This document shows positions 15,559-25,900 of a DNA stretch of 50,902 nt, piece after piece. The stretch is from positions 1 through 50,902 of the forward strand of contig CAZUZD010000011.1 in NCBI GenBank assembly GCA_964624465.1, read 5' to 3'. Position 1 is the stretch's first letter, and each line of letters opens with the position of its first letter. The DNA comes from CAZUZD01 sp964624465 (GTDB lineage: Bacteria > Planctomycetota > Planctomycetia > Isosphaerales > Isosphaeraceae). The notes under the pieces are model-generated. The model saw only the letters and a program-made list of their open reading frames with translations, was not told the origin of the DNA and searched no databases. Position numbers and translations under genes: made by a program.

Positions 15559-16878
15559 TCAGAGCGTCCAGCCCTTGCGATACTCGCGCCGGATGTAGCG
15601 GTCGGCGTCGGGGCAATTGGTGGCCTTCAGGTTCGCGCCATCCCAGTCGATGGGCTGGCCGACGCGGTAGGCCACATTGCCCAGGTGCACGACCTCGGAG
15701 AGCGCCCCGGAGTACTCGAAGTTGCAGGTGGTGGGCGAGCCGGTCTTGCAGGCGTTGATCCACTCGGCGTAGTGGCCGACGGAGTTCGGGATGGTGGGCG
15801 CGGGGGCCTGGAAGTCCTTGAAATCGGCCTCGGGCAGGAGTACGCGCTGGTCGTAGTTGGCCAGGAGCATACCCTTGTCGCCGACGAACAGCACGCCGTC
15901 GCCCCAGGCCGGGATGCCCGGCCGGCTCAGCACGTCGGGCCGCGCGCTGCCATCGGTCCAGGTGAAGAGCAGCGGCGGGGCGTCGCCGCGGGCGGGGAAC
16001 TCGTAGCGGACCTTGATCCAGGGCGGGGTCGTCTCGGGGTGCACCGGCGGCCCCTCGGCCGAGACCTTCGTCGGGTGCTTGAGGTCGAGGGCCCAGAACG
16101 GCAGGTCCATGTAGTGGCAGCCCATGTCGCCCAGGGTGCCGCTGCCGAAGTCCCACCACCGCCGCCAGTTGGCCGGCAGGTACGTGGGGTTGTAGGGGCG
16201 CTCGGGGGCGGCGCAGAGCCAGAGGTCCCACGACAGGTTCGCCGGGATCGCGGGCGTTTCGGTGGGCCGCTCGCCGCCCGACCAGGTCTTGCCGCACCAG
16301 ACGTGCACCTCGCGCACCGGCCCGATGGCGCCGGCGCGGATCAGCTCGACCACGCGGCGGTAGTTGTCGGTCGAGTGGATCTGCGTGCCCATCTGGGTCG
16401 CGACCCCCTGCTCCTTCGCCACCTGGGCGGCGACGCGGGCCTCGTGGATCGAGTGCGACAGCGGCTTCTCGCAGTAGGCGTGCAGCCCGCGGCGCATGGC
16501 CGAGACGGTCGCTGGAGCATGCGCATGGTCGGCGGTGCTGACGACGACGGCATCCAGGCCCTTCACGTCGTCGAGCAGCTTGCGGAAGTCGGCGAACTTC
16601 GCCGCCTTCGGGAACTCCTCGGCGGCGCGGTTCAGGTAGTTCTCGTCGATGTCGCAGAGCGCGACGATGTCCTCGCCCTTGACCCCGTCGATGTTCGCCT
16701 CGGCCCGGTGGGCCACGCCGATGACGCCGATGCGGAGCTTCTCGCTCGGCCACCGCGAGGCACCCGGGGCGCGGCGGGTCCAGACCCCGAAGTTCAGGCC
16801 GATCGCGGTGGCGGCGCCGGCGCGGAGCAGCGAGCGGCGCGACAGGGTCCGGTCGGGCGGGGAATCGGGCAGCGCCAT
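15559..16878 (-). CDS. Tat-exported Gfo/Idh/MocA family oxidoreductase
   Basis: 439 residues. Residues 1-40 form a twin-arginine signal (LSRRSLLRAG, Arg14-Arg15, then a hydrophobic stretch), so the enzyme is exported folded, presumably with bound nicotinamide cofactor. The Rossmann domain starts KLRIGVIGVAHRA and includes the CEKPLS motif, which supplies the conserved catalytic-domain Lys. The C-terminal domain contains GDMGCHYMDLPFWAL, typical of the planctomycete exported group. Family members oxidise or reduce sugars and inositols; the substrate is not readable here. GAGG lies about 8 bp before the ATG. The gene diverges from the DUF1549/1553 gene across 260 bp. Confidence 0.92.
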   Translation of the reverse strand: MALPDSPPDRTLSRRSLLRAGAATAIGLNFGVWTRRAPGASRWPSEKLRIGVIGVAHRAEANIDGVKGEDIVALCDIDENYLNRAAEEFPKAAKFADFRKLLDDVKGLDAVVVSTADHAHAPATVSAMRRGLHAYCEKPLSHSIHEARVAAQVAKEQGVATQMGTQIHSTDNYRRVVELIRAGAIGPVREVHVWCGKTWSGGERPTETPAIPANLSWDLWLCAAPERPYNPTYLPANWRRWWDFGSGTLGDMGCHYMDLPFWALDLKHPTKVSAEGPPVHPETTPPWIKVRYEFPARGDAPPLLFTWTDGSARPDVLSRPGIPAWGDGVLFVGDKGMLLANYDQRVLLPEADFKDFQAPAPTIPNSVGHYAEWINACKTGSPTTCNFEYSGALSEVVHLGNVAYRVGQPIDWDGANLKATNCPDADRYIRREYRKGWTL

Positions 16879-17032
16879 GGGGAAGGCCTCGGGTCGGAGG
16901 GGTCGGGGCAGGGGCTCGGACGAGCCGGGTCGCGGGCGGGATCGATCCTAAGCCGGCCCGGTTCCGGCCACAACCGGTTTCCCCCGCCCCCGCACGACCG
17001 GGCCCTCCCCGCGACGGCCGACCAGATTGCGG

Positions 17033-17062
17033 TTGCCTCCCGCACCGGGACCGGTCTATGTT
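17033..17062 (+). promoter_or_regulatory. promoter candidate for the surface-protein cluster
   Basis: TTGCCT (17033-17038), an 18-bp spacer and TATGTT (17057-17062) within an AT-richer patch that continues TTAACAAACGTTT. It lies about 75 bp before the start at 17139. Confidence 0.4.
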
Positions 17063-17138
17063 TAACAAACGTTTCGCCCGGTTCCGGTCCTCGGGCCGCG
17101 GCCGGAAGCCGTTGCGGCCCGGATGAGGCACGTCCTCG

Positions 17139-18857
17139 ATGAGCACCCCTGGCACGAACTCGTCACGACGCCCGACCTGGGCCCTGCTCTTGCTGTTCGC
17201 GGTCCCGGGGCTCGCCGGTGCCGACGAGCCGGCGCCGCTGCACGAGCGGCTCGACCGCGCGATCGAGTCGGCGGCGGGTGGCCAGGTGGCGGCGCCGGCG
17301 GCGGACGCCGAGTTCCTGCGGCGCGCCTGCCTCGACCTGACCGGGATGATCCCGACGGCCGACGAGGCTCGGGCGTTCCTCGACGACCCGTCGCCGTACA
17401 AGCGGGCCCGGCTGATCGACCGGCTCCTGGACTCACCCGAGTACGCCCGCCGGCTGGCGGCGGCCTTCGACGTGATGCTGATGGAGCGTCGGCCCGAGAA
17501 GCACGTGCCGGTGCGGGACTGGCGCGAGTACCTCCGGGAGTCGTTCGCCAGCAACAAGCGCTACGACGTCCTGGTCCGGGAGATCCTCGCCGCCGACGGC
17601 ACCGAGCCCGAGCCCGCGCGACGTGCGCCGGCACGGTTCGCGCTCGACCGCGAGGGGGAACCCGGGCTGATGGTTCGCGACGTCGGCCGGCTGTTCCTGG
17701 GACGCGACCTGCAGTGCGCGCAGTGCCACGACCATCCGCTGATCGACGACTACAAGCAGGCCCACTATCACGGCCTGTTCGCCTTCTACAACCGGACGGC
17801 GCTGGTGCTCGACGCCGCCGGCAAGGCGGGGCTGTCGGAGAAGGCCGACGGCGACGTGTCGTTCAGCTCGGTCTTCAAGAAGGGAATCACCCACCAGACC
17901 GGCCCCCGGGTGCTGGACGGCCCCGAGCTGCCCGAGACCGCGCCGGCCAAGGGGGACGAGTACTGGGTCTATCCCGGCGACAAGGTCCGCTCGATCCCCC
18001 GCTACAGCCGCCGCACCCAGCTCGCCGGCAAGCTCGCCGCCACCGACGTTCCCGACTTCGCCCGCAACGGCGCCAACCGGGTCTGGTCGCTGGTCATGGG
18101 GCGTGGGCTGGTGCACCCGCTCGACCTGCACCACGGTGAAAATCCCCCCTCGGTGCCCGAGGCGCTCGACCTGATCGCGGCCGAGTTCGTCGCGAGCGGC
18201 TACGACGTCCGGCACCTGATCCGCGAGCTGGCCCTGACCCGGGCCTACGGCCGCTCCAGCGAGCCCCCGCCGGGCATGAGCCCCGAGCAGGCCGCGCCGG
18301 AGCACTTCGCCGTGGCCGCCCTCAAGCCGCTCTCGCCCGAGCAGCTCGGCTGGAGCGTGATGCAGGCGACCGGGGTCGTCGCGAACTACAAGACCATGAT
18401 CCGCAACCAGGTGCTGACCGCCGACCCGAAGCTGGCGGCCATCGTCGCCACGTCCCCCGCGCGGCAGTCGATCGCGACCGACTTGCAGGTGCAGCGACTC
18501 CACGAGCAGCTCACACCCAGCCTGGGCAGCTTCGTGGGGCTCTTCGGTGTCGTGGGCGTGGCCGAGGACGGCACCCAGGCGACCGTCGACCAGGCGCTGA
18601 TGCTGGCCAACGGCGAGCCGCTACGGAGCTGGCTGGCCCCATCGGGCGAGAACCTGGCCGCGCGGCTGGCGAAGCTGACCGACTCCGGCGCCCTGGCCGA
18701 GGAGCTGTACCTGGCCACCCTGACCCGCCGGCCCACCCCCGAGGAGCGCTCGGAGGTGAGCCAGTACCTCGAGGCCCGCACCGCCGATCGCCCGCAGGCG
18801 ATCCAGGAGCTGGCCTGGGCCCTGCTTACCTCGTCCGAGTTCCGGTTCAACCACTGA
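17139..18857 (+). CDS. DUF1549/DUF1553 domain protein
   Basis: 572 residues, exported: a signal peptide spans about 1-29 (hydrophobic ALLLLFAVPGLAG before ADEP). DUF1549 occupies about 40-250, with a conserved CAQCHDHP motif (C193, C196, H197) that has heme-c attachment spacing, although heme binding is not established for this domain. DUF1553 follows to the C-terminus, ending LAWALLTSSEFRFNH. Such proteins are abundant in planctomycetes and almost always lie next to a DUF1501 gene, as here (start 18997). Function is uncharacterised; a role in extracytoplasmic polymer degradation or redox chemistry is often suggested. Unlike the larger paralogue at 22968 it lacks the N-terminal cytochrome domain. 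Confidence 0.9.
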   Translation: MSTPGTNSSRRPTWALLLLFAVPGLAGADEPAPLHERLDRAIESAAGGQVAAPAADAEFLRRACLDLTGMIPTADEARAFLDDPSPYKRARLIDRLLDSPEYARRLAAAFDVMLMERRPEKHVPVRDWREYLRESFASNKRYDVLVREILAADGTEPEPARRAPARFALDREGEPGLMVRDVGRLFLGRDLQCAQCHDHPLIDDYKQAHYHGLFAFYNRTALVLDAAGKAGLSEKADGDVSFSSVFKKGITHQTGPRVLDGPELPETAPAKGDEYWVYPGDKVRSIPRYSRRTQLAGKLAATDVPDFARNGANRVWSLVMGRGLVHPLDLHHGENPPSVPEALDLIAAEFVASGYDVRHLIRELALTRAYGRSSEPPPGMSPEQAAPEHFAVAALKPLSPEQLGWSVMQATGVVANYKTMIRNQVLTADPKLAAIVATSPARQSIATDLQVQRLHEQLTPSLGSFVGLFGVVGVAEDGTQATVDQALMLANGEPLRSWLAPSGENLAARLAKLTDSGALAEELYLATLTRRPTPEERSEVSQYLEARTADRPQAIQELAWALLTSSEFRFNH

Positions 18858-18996
18858 CCGGTTGCCGGTATGCTGTCGCCTGCTCTGCCACGAAACTGAC
18901 GACCGCGCCGACCTGCCCTCCGCCTGCCTCACCGCCTGCCCGCATGCTGACGACTGCCTGCCTCCCGCCCCATTCCCCGCCCGTGGAGCAAACGCG

Positions 18997-20298
18997 ATGA
19001 AGTGCGAATACGCCTGTGGCTCGACCGAGCACGGCCTCTCGCGGCGCCAGTTCCTCGGCGGGCTCGCCGCCGGCATGGGCCTGGGCGCGGGGTTCGGGCT
19101 CTCGCAGTTCGTCCGCCCGGCGGTGGCGGCCCAGATGGCGGCCAACCAGAAGCAGGTGCTGGTGATCTGGCTCGCCGGCGGCGCCAGCCAGCTCGAGATG
19201 TGGGACCCGAAGCCGCACACCGAGACCGGCGGCCCGTTCCGCGACATCGAGACCTCGGTGCCCGGCATCCGCATCGGCGAGCTGCTGCCGCAGACGGCCA
19301 AGCTGATGCACCACATCAGCCTGGTCCGCGGCCTGAACACCAGCAAGGAGACCATGGGGGACCACGGCAAGGGCCAGTACCTCATGATGACCGGCCGCGG
19401 CCAGAGCCCCGGCCTCGACTACCCGCACCTCGGATCGGTGATGGCCCGCTACCTGGCCCCCGAGAATGACCCCCTTCCCGGCTACATCTCGATCACCCCC
19501 GGTGGCGGTGGTCGCGGCGGGGCCGAGGCCGCGTTCCTGGGCCCGAAGTACGGCGCCCTGTACCTCGGCAACGGCAACATGCCGAGCAACATGGACCGCC
19601 CCGGCTCGGTCAACGAGGCCGCCGACGCGGCGCGACACGCGTTCCGCTGCCGCCAGAATGATCGCTTCGCCGCCCGCCGCCGCACCGCCGAGACCGAGGC
19701 CTACACGACCACCTACGAGCAGGCTCGCTTGCTGATGGAGCGCAAGGAGGTCTTCGACGTCACCAAGGAGCCGGGCCCCGACCACGAGCGCTACGGCAAG
19801 CACGATTTCGGCCGCCACTGCCTGCTCGCCCGCCGCCTGCTCCAGGCCGGCTGCAACTTCGTGCAGGTGACGCACTCGAACTACGACACCCACAATGAGA
19901 ACTTCTCGTTCCATCTGGAACAGCTCGCCGAGTTCGACCAGGGCTTCTCGAACCTGCTCGACGACCTGGCCAGCCGCGGCATGCTCGACCACACGCTCGT
20001 GATCGTCATGTCCGAGTTCGGGCGTACGCCGGGGATCAACTACCTGTACGGCCGCGACCACTGGGACAAGTGCTGGTCGATCGCCCTGGCCGGCGCCGGC
20101 CTCAAGCATGGCCAGGTGTTCGGCAGCACCGACGCCAAGGGCACCGAGGTCAAGGACGGCCAGGTGGGCGCCGGCCACCTGTTCCACACCTACCTGCGGG
20201 CCGTCGGGCTCGACCCCACGTTCGACTTCGAGGCCAACGGCCGACCCGTCCAGCTCGCCGACCCCACCGCGCGGGCCATCACGGACCTGCTCGCATGA
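18997..20298 (+). CDS. DUF1501 protein, Tat-exported (copy 1)
   Basis: 433 residues. Start is the ATG at 18997 (GGAG about 10 bp upstream) rather than the in-frame ATG at 18862, because the twin-arginine signal LSRRQFLGGLAAG sits at about residues 11-25. DUF1501 is related to the alkaline phosphatase/sulfatase superfamily; the conserved ends WLAGGASQLEMWDPKP and SEFGRTPGINYLYGRDHW are present, the latter with His/Asp residues expected to bind metal. Secreted function is unknown. It follows the DUF1549/1553 gene by 139 bp and overlaps the WD40 gene by 4 bp (ATGA), so the three probably form one transcription unit. Confidence 0.92.
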   Translation: MKCEYACGSTEHGLSRRQFLGGLAAGMGLGAGFGLSQFVRPAVAAQMAANQKQVLVIWLAGGASQLEMWDPKPHTETGGPFRDIETSVPGIRIGELLPQTAKLMHHISLVRGLNTSKETMGDHGKGQYLMMTGRGQSPGLDYPHLGSVMARYLAPENDPLPGYISITPGGGGRGGAEAAFLGPKYGALYLGNGNMPSNMDRPGSVNEAADAARHAFRCRQNDRFAARRRTAETEAYTTTYEQARLLMERKEVFDVTKEPGPDHERYGKHDFGRHCLLARRLLQAGCNFVQVTHSNYDTHNENFSFHLEQLAEFDQGFSNLLDDLASRGMLDHTLVIVMSEFGRTPGINYLYGRDHWDKCWSIALAGAGLKHGQVFGSTDAKGTEVKDGQVGAGHLFHTYLRAVGLDPTFDFEANGRPVQLADPTARAITDLLA

Positions 20299-21326
20299 GG
20301 CCCCCCCGCGACGACAAGCCGGCCGCCGACCCGTCCAAGGCGCATGTGGCTCTCGACCTGGCGCACAAGCGGCCGCTGATCTGCGTTCGGCTCGATCCCA
20401 GCGGCAAGTTCGTCTTCGCCGGCTCCGAGGACGAGACGATTCGCCGCTGGGACCTGGCCACCAAGGCCGAGGTCGAGCTCAAGGGTCATGAGAGCTGGGT
20501 GCTCGCCCTCGACGTGACGCCCGACGGCGCCACGCTCCTGAGCGGCGCCGCCGACGGCCGCCTCTTCTGGTGGCCGGCGGGCGCCGAGGCCCCGGCCCCG
20601 TCGCGGACGATCCAGGCCCACTCCGGCTGGATCAACCACCTGGTCGTGAGCCCCGACGGCGCCACGGTCGCCACCTGCGGCAACGACCGGCTGGTGCGGC
20701 TCTGGTCGGTGGCCGATGGATCCCAGATTGCGGAGCTGCCCGGCCACGAGCGGCCGGTGTACCGCGTCCTGTTCCCTCCCGGGGGCAAGACGCTCCTGAC
20801 GGCCGACCTGTTCGGTCGGGTCGTCGAGTGGGAGCTGGCGACCCGCAAGGAGATCCGCCGGCTCGACGCCGCCAAGCTCTACAAGTACGAGGGCGGCCAG
20901 GGCGTCGACTACGGCGGGGTGCGCGACTTCGCCCTCAGCCCCGACGCCCAGTGGCTGGTCTGCTCGGGCCTGATCGAAGCGTCGAACCCGCTGGGGGCCG
21001 TCAGCAATCCGGCCGTGGTCGTCTTCGACTGGAAGGCCGGTAGCGAGAAGGTGCTCGCCCGCCCCAAGGCCGACATCAAGGGTGTGGGCTGGGGCGTGAA
21101 GTTCCTGCCCAATGGCGACTATGTGCAGGCCAGCGGCGGCACCGGCGGCGGTCACCTCTGGTTCTACAAGCCCGGCGAGGCGAACGAGTTCGCCACCCTG
21201 AACCTCAAGAACACGGCGCGCGGGCTGGACGTCTCCGTCGACGGTCTCCGCGTCGCCACGGCCCACCACGACGGCCACGTCCGGATCACGCAGCTCACCC
21301 CGGAGCCGCCCAAGGACGCGAAGTGA
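20295..21326 (+). CDS. WD40 repeat protein
   Basis: 343 residues built of about six or seven WD40-like blades. Repeats are visible from spaced elements such as SEDETIRRWDLATK, GAADGRLFWW, GNDRLVRLWSVADG and ADLFGRVVEWELATRK. No signal peptide is present although the neighbours are exported, so it is either cytoplasmic or exported by another route. The ATG at 20295 overlaps the stop of the DUF1501 gene; longer in-frame ORF upstream is a shadow. WD40 proteins are scaffolds without a catalytic centre, so a protein-protein role with the flanking cluster is likely. A stable hairpin follows the stop. Confidence 0.88.
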   Translation: MRPPRDDKPAADPSKAHVALDLAHKRPLICVRLDPSGKFVFAGSEDETIRRWDLATKAEVELKGHESWVLALDVTPDGATLLSGAADGRLFWWPAGAEAPAPSRTIQAHSGWINHLVVSPDGATVATCGNDRLVRLWSVADGSQIAELPGHERPVYRVLFPPGGKTLLTADLFGRVVEWELATRKEIRRLDAAKLYKYEGGQGVDYGGVRDFALSPDAQWLVCSGLIEASNPLGAVSNPAVVVFDWKAGSEKVLARPKADIKGVGWGVKFLPNGDYVQASGGTGGGHLWFYKPGEANEFATLNLKNTARGLDVSVDGLRVATAHHDGHVRITQLTPEPPKDAK

Positions 21327-21329
21327 GGG

Positions 21330-21351
21330 GTGCCGGGGATGGTCCCGGCAC
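21330..21351 (+). terminator. hairpin after the WD40 gene
   Basis: GTGCCGGG (21330-21337) pairs perfectly with CCCGGCAC (21344-21351) around a 6-nt loop, 4 bp after the stop codon. No U-run. It separates the first three cluster genes from the next DUF1501 gene. Confidence 0.5.
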
Positions 21352-21397
21352 GCCCTGACAATCCTGGTCCAGTTCACCCGCCCGCGGGGAGGCCGCG

Positions 21398-22840
21398 ATG
21401 CAGATCCAGGCTCCCTCCAGCGGCGGTGGATGGTCGCGGCGCGGCTGTCTCGGAGCCGGAGCGGCGGCGTTGAGCGGGCTGGGGCTCGACCTGGGCGGCC
21501 TGCTCGACGCGAGCGCCGAGGCCCGCCCGCTGCCGATGGCCCGGCCGCCGATCCGGGCCTGTATCCTGATCTTCTACTACGGCGGCCCCAGCCACCTCGA
21601 CACGTTCGATCCCAAGCCCGACGCCCCGGCCGAGATCCGTGGCGAGTTCCGGGCGATCGCGACCAGCGTGCCGGGGGTGTCGGTCTCCGAGCACCTGCCG
21701 CTGACGGCGCGGCTGATGCACAAGCTGGCGTTGATCCGGAGCCTGCACCACCCCAACTCGCTGCACGACCCGGCGTCGATCGAGACCTTCACCGGCCGGC
21801 CGCCACCGACCGGCGATCGCGAGCTGTTCAACGCCTCGCCGCAGATCTTCCCGAGCCTGGGCGGAGTGGTCGGTCACGCCCTGCGGGGCCGTGGCCTGAC
21901 CGTCCCGTCTGCCGCCGTGCCGGGGTCGTTCCGGAACGTCGTCGAGGTCCCGTGCCAGGGCGGCGGGTTTCTCGGTTCGGCCTACGACCCGTTCCGGATC
22001 GAGGTCGACCCCGAGCAGGGCCGCTACCGTGTGGCGCTGCTGGAGCGGCCCGAGGGGCTCACGACCGATCGCCGGGCGCTGCGGCGGACGCTGCTGGGGC
22101 GGCTCGACGACGCGACGGCCTGGCCGGGCCCGATCGCGGGCGCCGACCGGATGGCCCGGCAGTACGAGCGGGCGTTCTCCCTGCTCGATTCGGAACCCGT
22201 GCGGCGGGCCCTCGACCTGGAGCGGGAGGACCCCCGCCTGCGGCTCCGCTACGGCTACGACGCCGCTCCGTCCGCGAGCGGTGAGGGGGGCGGCGGCGGC
22301 AATGGCGCCGAGCTGGGCCAGGGGCGGCAGATGCGGGGCCAGAACCTGCTCCTGGCGCGCCGGCTGGTCGAGGCCGGTGTGCCCTTCGTGACGGTGTACG
22401 ACTACCGCCAGCAGGGCCAGAACTGGGACGCCCACTTCAAGTGCTTCAGCCAGCACAAGCGGTTCCTGCTGCCCCAGGCCGATCGGGGCCTGTCCGCGCT
22501 CGTCGAGGACCTCGATGCCCGCGGCCTCCTGGAGAGCACGCTCGTGGTCGGCCTGGGCGAATTCGGCCGCACGCCGCGGATCAACGCCGACGGCGGCCGC
22601 GACCACTGGGGCTCGTGCTACAGCGCCGTGCTGGCCGGTGGCGGGGTCCGGGGTGGGGCCGTGCACGGGGCCAGCGACCGGATCGGGGCCTATCCCTCCT
22701 CCGACCCGGTCACCCCGGCTGATCTGGCGGCGACGATCTTCTGGCGGTTCGGGATCGACCCCTCCAGCGAGGTCTGGGACGCCCAGAACCGGCCCTTCCG
22801 GCTCTCCGAGGGCCGACCGATCGAGGCGCTGTTCGCCTGA
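21398..22840 (+). CDS. DUF1501 protein (copy 2)
   Basis: 480 residues. The N-terminus WSRRGCLGAGAAALSGLGL (Arg14-Arg15) is a twin-arginine export signal. Family blocks seen: ILIFYYGGPSHLDTFDPKP near the N-terminus and GEFGRTPRINADGGRDHWGS near the C-terminus. A Gly-rich insertion (about 293-301) sits in the middle. A GGGAGG 5 bp upstream supports the start. It is followed after 127 bp by the PSD1 cytochrome gene, the usual DUF1501 partner, while the other copies pair with a DUF1549/1553 protein and a metallopeptidase. Substrate unknown. Confidence 0.92.
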   Translation: MQIQAPSSGGGWSRRGCLGAGAAALSGLGLDLGGLLDASAEARPLPMARPPIRACILIFYYGGPSHLDTFDPKPDAPAEIRGEFRAIATSVPGVSVSEHLPLTARLMHKLALIRSLHHPNSLHDPASIETFTGRPPPTGDRELFNASPQIFPSLGGVVGHALRGRGLTVPSAAVPGSFRNVVEVPCQGGGFLGSAYDPFRIEVDPEQGRYRVALLERPEGLTTDRRALRRTLLGRLDDATAWPGPIAGADRMARQYERAFSLLDSEPVRRALDLEREDPRLRLRYGYDAAPSASGEGGGGGNGAELGQGRQMRGQNLLLARRLVEAGVPFVTVYDYRQQGQNWDAHFKCFSQHKRFLLPQADRGLSALVEDLDARGLLESTLVVGLGEFGRTPRINADGGRDHWGSCYSAVLAGGGVRGGAVHGASDRIGAYPSSDPVTPADLAATIFWRFGIDPSSEVWDAQNRPFRLSEGRPIEALFA

Positions 22841-22862
22841 GCGCCCCGGCCGCTGTCGGCCG

Positions 22863-22899
22863 ATGCAATCGCGGGCTCCCGGCGCTATAATGCAATCGC
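22863..22899 (+). promoter_or_regulatory. 10-bp direct repeat flanking a -10 box, PSD1 promoter
   Basis: ATGCAATCGC occurs at 22863-22872 and again at 22890-22899. The second copy overlaps a perfect -10 TATAAT (22886-22891), and the first copy occupies the -35 position, where no -35 consensus is present. This looks like an activator- or repressor-controlled promoter for the gene at 22968. The repeat is seen directly; the regulator is unknown. Confidence 0.55.
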
Positions 22900-22967
22900 T
22901 CCCCCGCCATCCGTCCCGGATGCCCGCCCCCCTGCCCTCGCGCGACCCGCCCCCGAGGAACCGGACC

Positions 22968-25900
22968 ATGCTCCGAGCCACCCCCCGCGCCGGCACTCTC
23001 GCGGTGCTCTGGCTCCTGGCCGCGCTGCCGCTCAGCGTGCTGCACGCCGAGGAGCCAAAGGCCGACGACGTCGCCTTCTTCGAGTCGAAGGTGCGGCCGA
23101 TCCTGGTCGAGCGCTGCTACGAGTGCCACTCGGCCGGCTCCAAGACGGTGCGCGGCGGCCTGCTGCTCGACTCGAAGGCCGGCTGGGAAAAGGGGGGCGA
23201 CAGCGGCCCGGTGATCGAGCCGGGCAAGCCCGAGGACAGCCTGCTGATCCAGGGCCTGAGCTACGAGGACGCCGTCCTCAAGATGCCGCCGAAGGGGAAG
23301 CTGCCCGAGGCCGAGGTCGCCGTCCTCGCCGACTGGGTCCGCCGCGGGGCGCCCGACCCTCGCAACCAGACGGCCGCCGCCGCCGGACCGAAGCCCAAGC
23401 GGACGATCAACCTCTCCGAGGAGCGGAAGCACTGGGCCTTCCAGCCGCTGGCGACCGTCGAGCCGCCGGCCGTGGCCGCCGGCGCCGTGGCCAACCCGAT
23501 CGACCGGTTCCTGCTGGCGAAGCTGGAGCCGGCGGGCATCGGGTTCACCGCCGAGCCGTCGCGCCGGGTGCTCGCCCGCCGGCTGTTCTTCGACCTGATC
23601 GGCCTGCCCCCGACGCCCGAGGAGCTGGCGGCAATCGAGGCCGATGCGGGGGCCGACTGGTACGACCGGCTGATGAAGGGGCTGCTCGACCGCCCGCAGT
23701 TCGGCGAGCGCTGGGCGCGGCACTGGCTGGACCTGGCCCGGTTCGCCGAGAGCCACGGCTTCGAGCACGATTATGACCGCCCGACCGCCTACCACTACCG
23801 CGACTTCCTGATCGAGGCCCTGAACCGCGACCTGCCGTTCGACCAGTTCGTGAAGTGGCAGCTCGCCGGCGACGAGTACGCCCCCAATGACCCGCTGGCG
23901 CTGAAGGCGACCGGGTTCCTGGCCGCCGGCACGCACAGCACGCAGATCACCGCCAACCAGGTCGAGAAGGAGCGGTACGACGAGCTCGATGACATGATCG
24001 CGACCACCGGCACGGCCTTCCTCGGCCTGACGATCGGCTGCGCCCGCTGCCACGACCACAAGTTCGACCCGATCCCGGCCAACGACTACTACCGGCTGAT
24101 CAGCACCTTCACGACCACCGTCCGCAGCGAGGTCGAGCTACCCGGCGACCCCGAGGCCCACGCGAAGGCGCTGGCCAAGTACGAGGCCGAGCACCAGCCC
24201 TATCTGGCGGCGCTGGCGAAGGACGAGGCCGAGCAGCTGCCCGGCCGGCTGGCGGCCTGGGAGCAGCAGCGGGGTCAGGACACGACCACGCCGCGCTGGG
24301 TGGTTCTGGACCCCTCCGCGATGAAGTCCAGCGGCGGTGCGAGCTTCGCCAAGCTGCCGGACGGCTCGCTGCGGGTCGAGGGGAAGAACGCCGACTTCGA
24401 CACGTACACGATCACCGCGGCGATCGACCTGGCCGAGATCACCGCCATCAAGGTCGAGGCGCTGGCGGACCCGTCGCTGGTCGCCGGCGGGCCGGGTCGC
24501 GCGGGCAACGGGAACTTCGCGCTCACGAACCTGACGCTCAAGGTCGGCCCGCGCTACGGCATCGGCGCGACCACCCAGCCGAGCCTGATCAACCCCAAGG
24601 CGAGCTTCGAGCAGGCCGGCCTGCCGGTGGCCGCCGTGGTGGACGCCGACCCGAAGTCGGCGTGGGCCGTCGATCCGCAGTTCGGCAAGGATCACGCGGC
24701 GGTCTTCGAACTCGGCTCCGACACCCGCACCGACTCGGGCGCCACGCTCACCTTCACGCTCGAGTTCAACAACAACACCGGCCACAACATCGGTCGCCTG
24801 CGGCTCTCGGCCACCGACGCCCGCCGCCCCGTCGGCCTCGATGGCGACGGCGTGCCCCCGGCCGCCCGCGAGGTGCTGGCGCGGCCGGCCGCCGAGCGGA
24901 CGCCCGAGCAGACGGCGGCGCTGCTGGCGTGGTACCGGACCATCGACCCCCAGTGGCGGGCCCTCAAGAAGGCGATCGACGACCACGCCGCCACCATGCC
25001 GAAGCCGGCGGGCGTGAAGGCGCTCGTCAGCACCGAGGGCCTGCCCGCCGTCCGCCTGCACACCCAGGGCGGCGACTTCCTCGAGAAGACGCACGTCCTC
25101 CGCCGCGGCGACCCGAATCAGAAGGAAAGCGAGGCGAAGCCCGGCTTCTTGCAGGTCTTCACCGACAGCGCCGAGGAGGAAGCCCGCTGGCAAGCCCCGC
25201 CGCCGGAGGGCTGGCGGACGTCGTACCGCCGCCGCAACCTGGCCGAGTGGATGACCGACGTCGACCACGGCGCCGGGCAACTGCTCGCCAGGGTGGCGGT
25301 GAACCGGATCTGGCAGCACCACTTCGGCAAGGGGATCGTGAGCACCCCCAGCGACTTCGGTACCCAGGGCTCGCCGCCCTCGCACCCCGAGCTGCTCGAC
25401 TGGCTGGCCCGCGAGCTCATCCGCCAGGGCTGGCGCACCCGGCCGATCCACGAGCTGATCCTGACCAGCCAGGCCTACCGCCAGGGCTCGAAGCTCGACC
25501 CCGCGCACGCCTCGGCCGACCCCGAGAACCGGCTCTATGGCCGCCAGGAGCGTCGTCGCCTGGAGGCCGAGCCGATCCGCGACGCCATGCTCAGCGTCTC
25601 CGGCCTGCTCGACCCCCGCATGTACGGGCCCGGCTCGCTCGAGGAGTCGATGCGGCGCCGCAGCATTTATTTCACGATCAAGCGCAGCCACCTGATCCCC
25701 ATGCTCACCCTGTTCGACGCCCCCGACGCGCTGGTGCCGATCGCCGTGAGGGCCGCGACCACCGTGGCGCCGCAGTCGCTGCTGTTGCTCAACAGCCCGC
25801 ACGTCCGCGAGTGGGCCGCGGGCTTCGCCGATCGCGTCCGTCCGGCCGATGCCACCGAGACGGCCCGGACGCTCGCGATCGACCGCGCGTACGTGCTGGC

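Noticed and set aside
18900..18975. Run of CCTGCC-like repeats in the leader of the first DUF1501 gene
   Set aside because: Irregular spacing and pyrimidine-rich low complexity; no symmetry or conserved unit.
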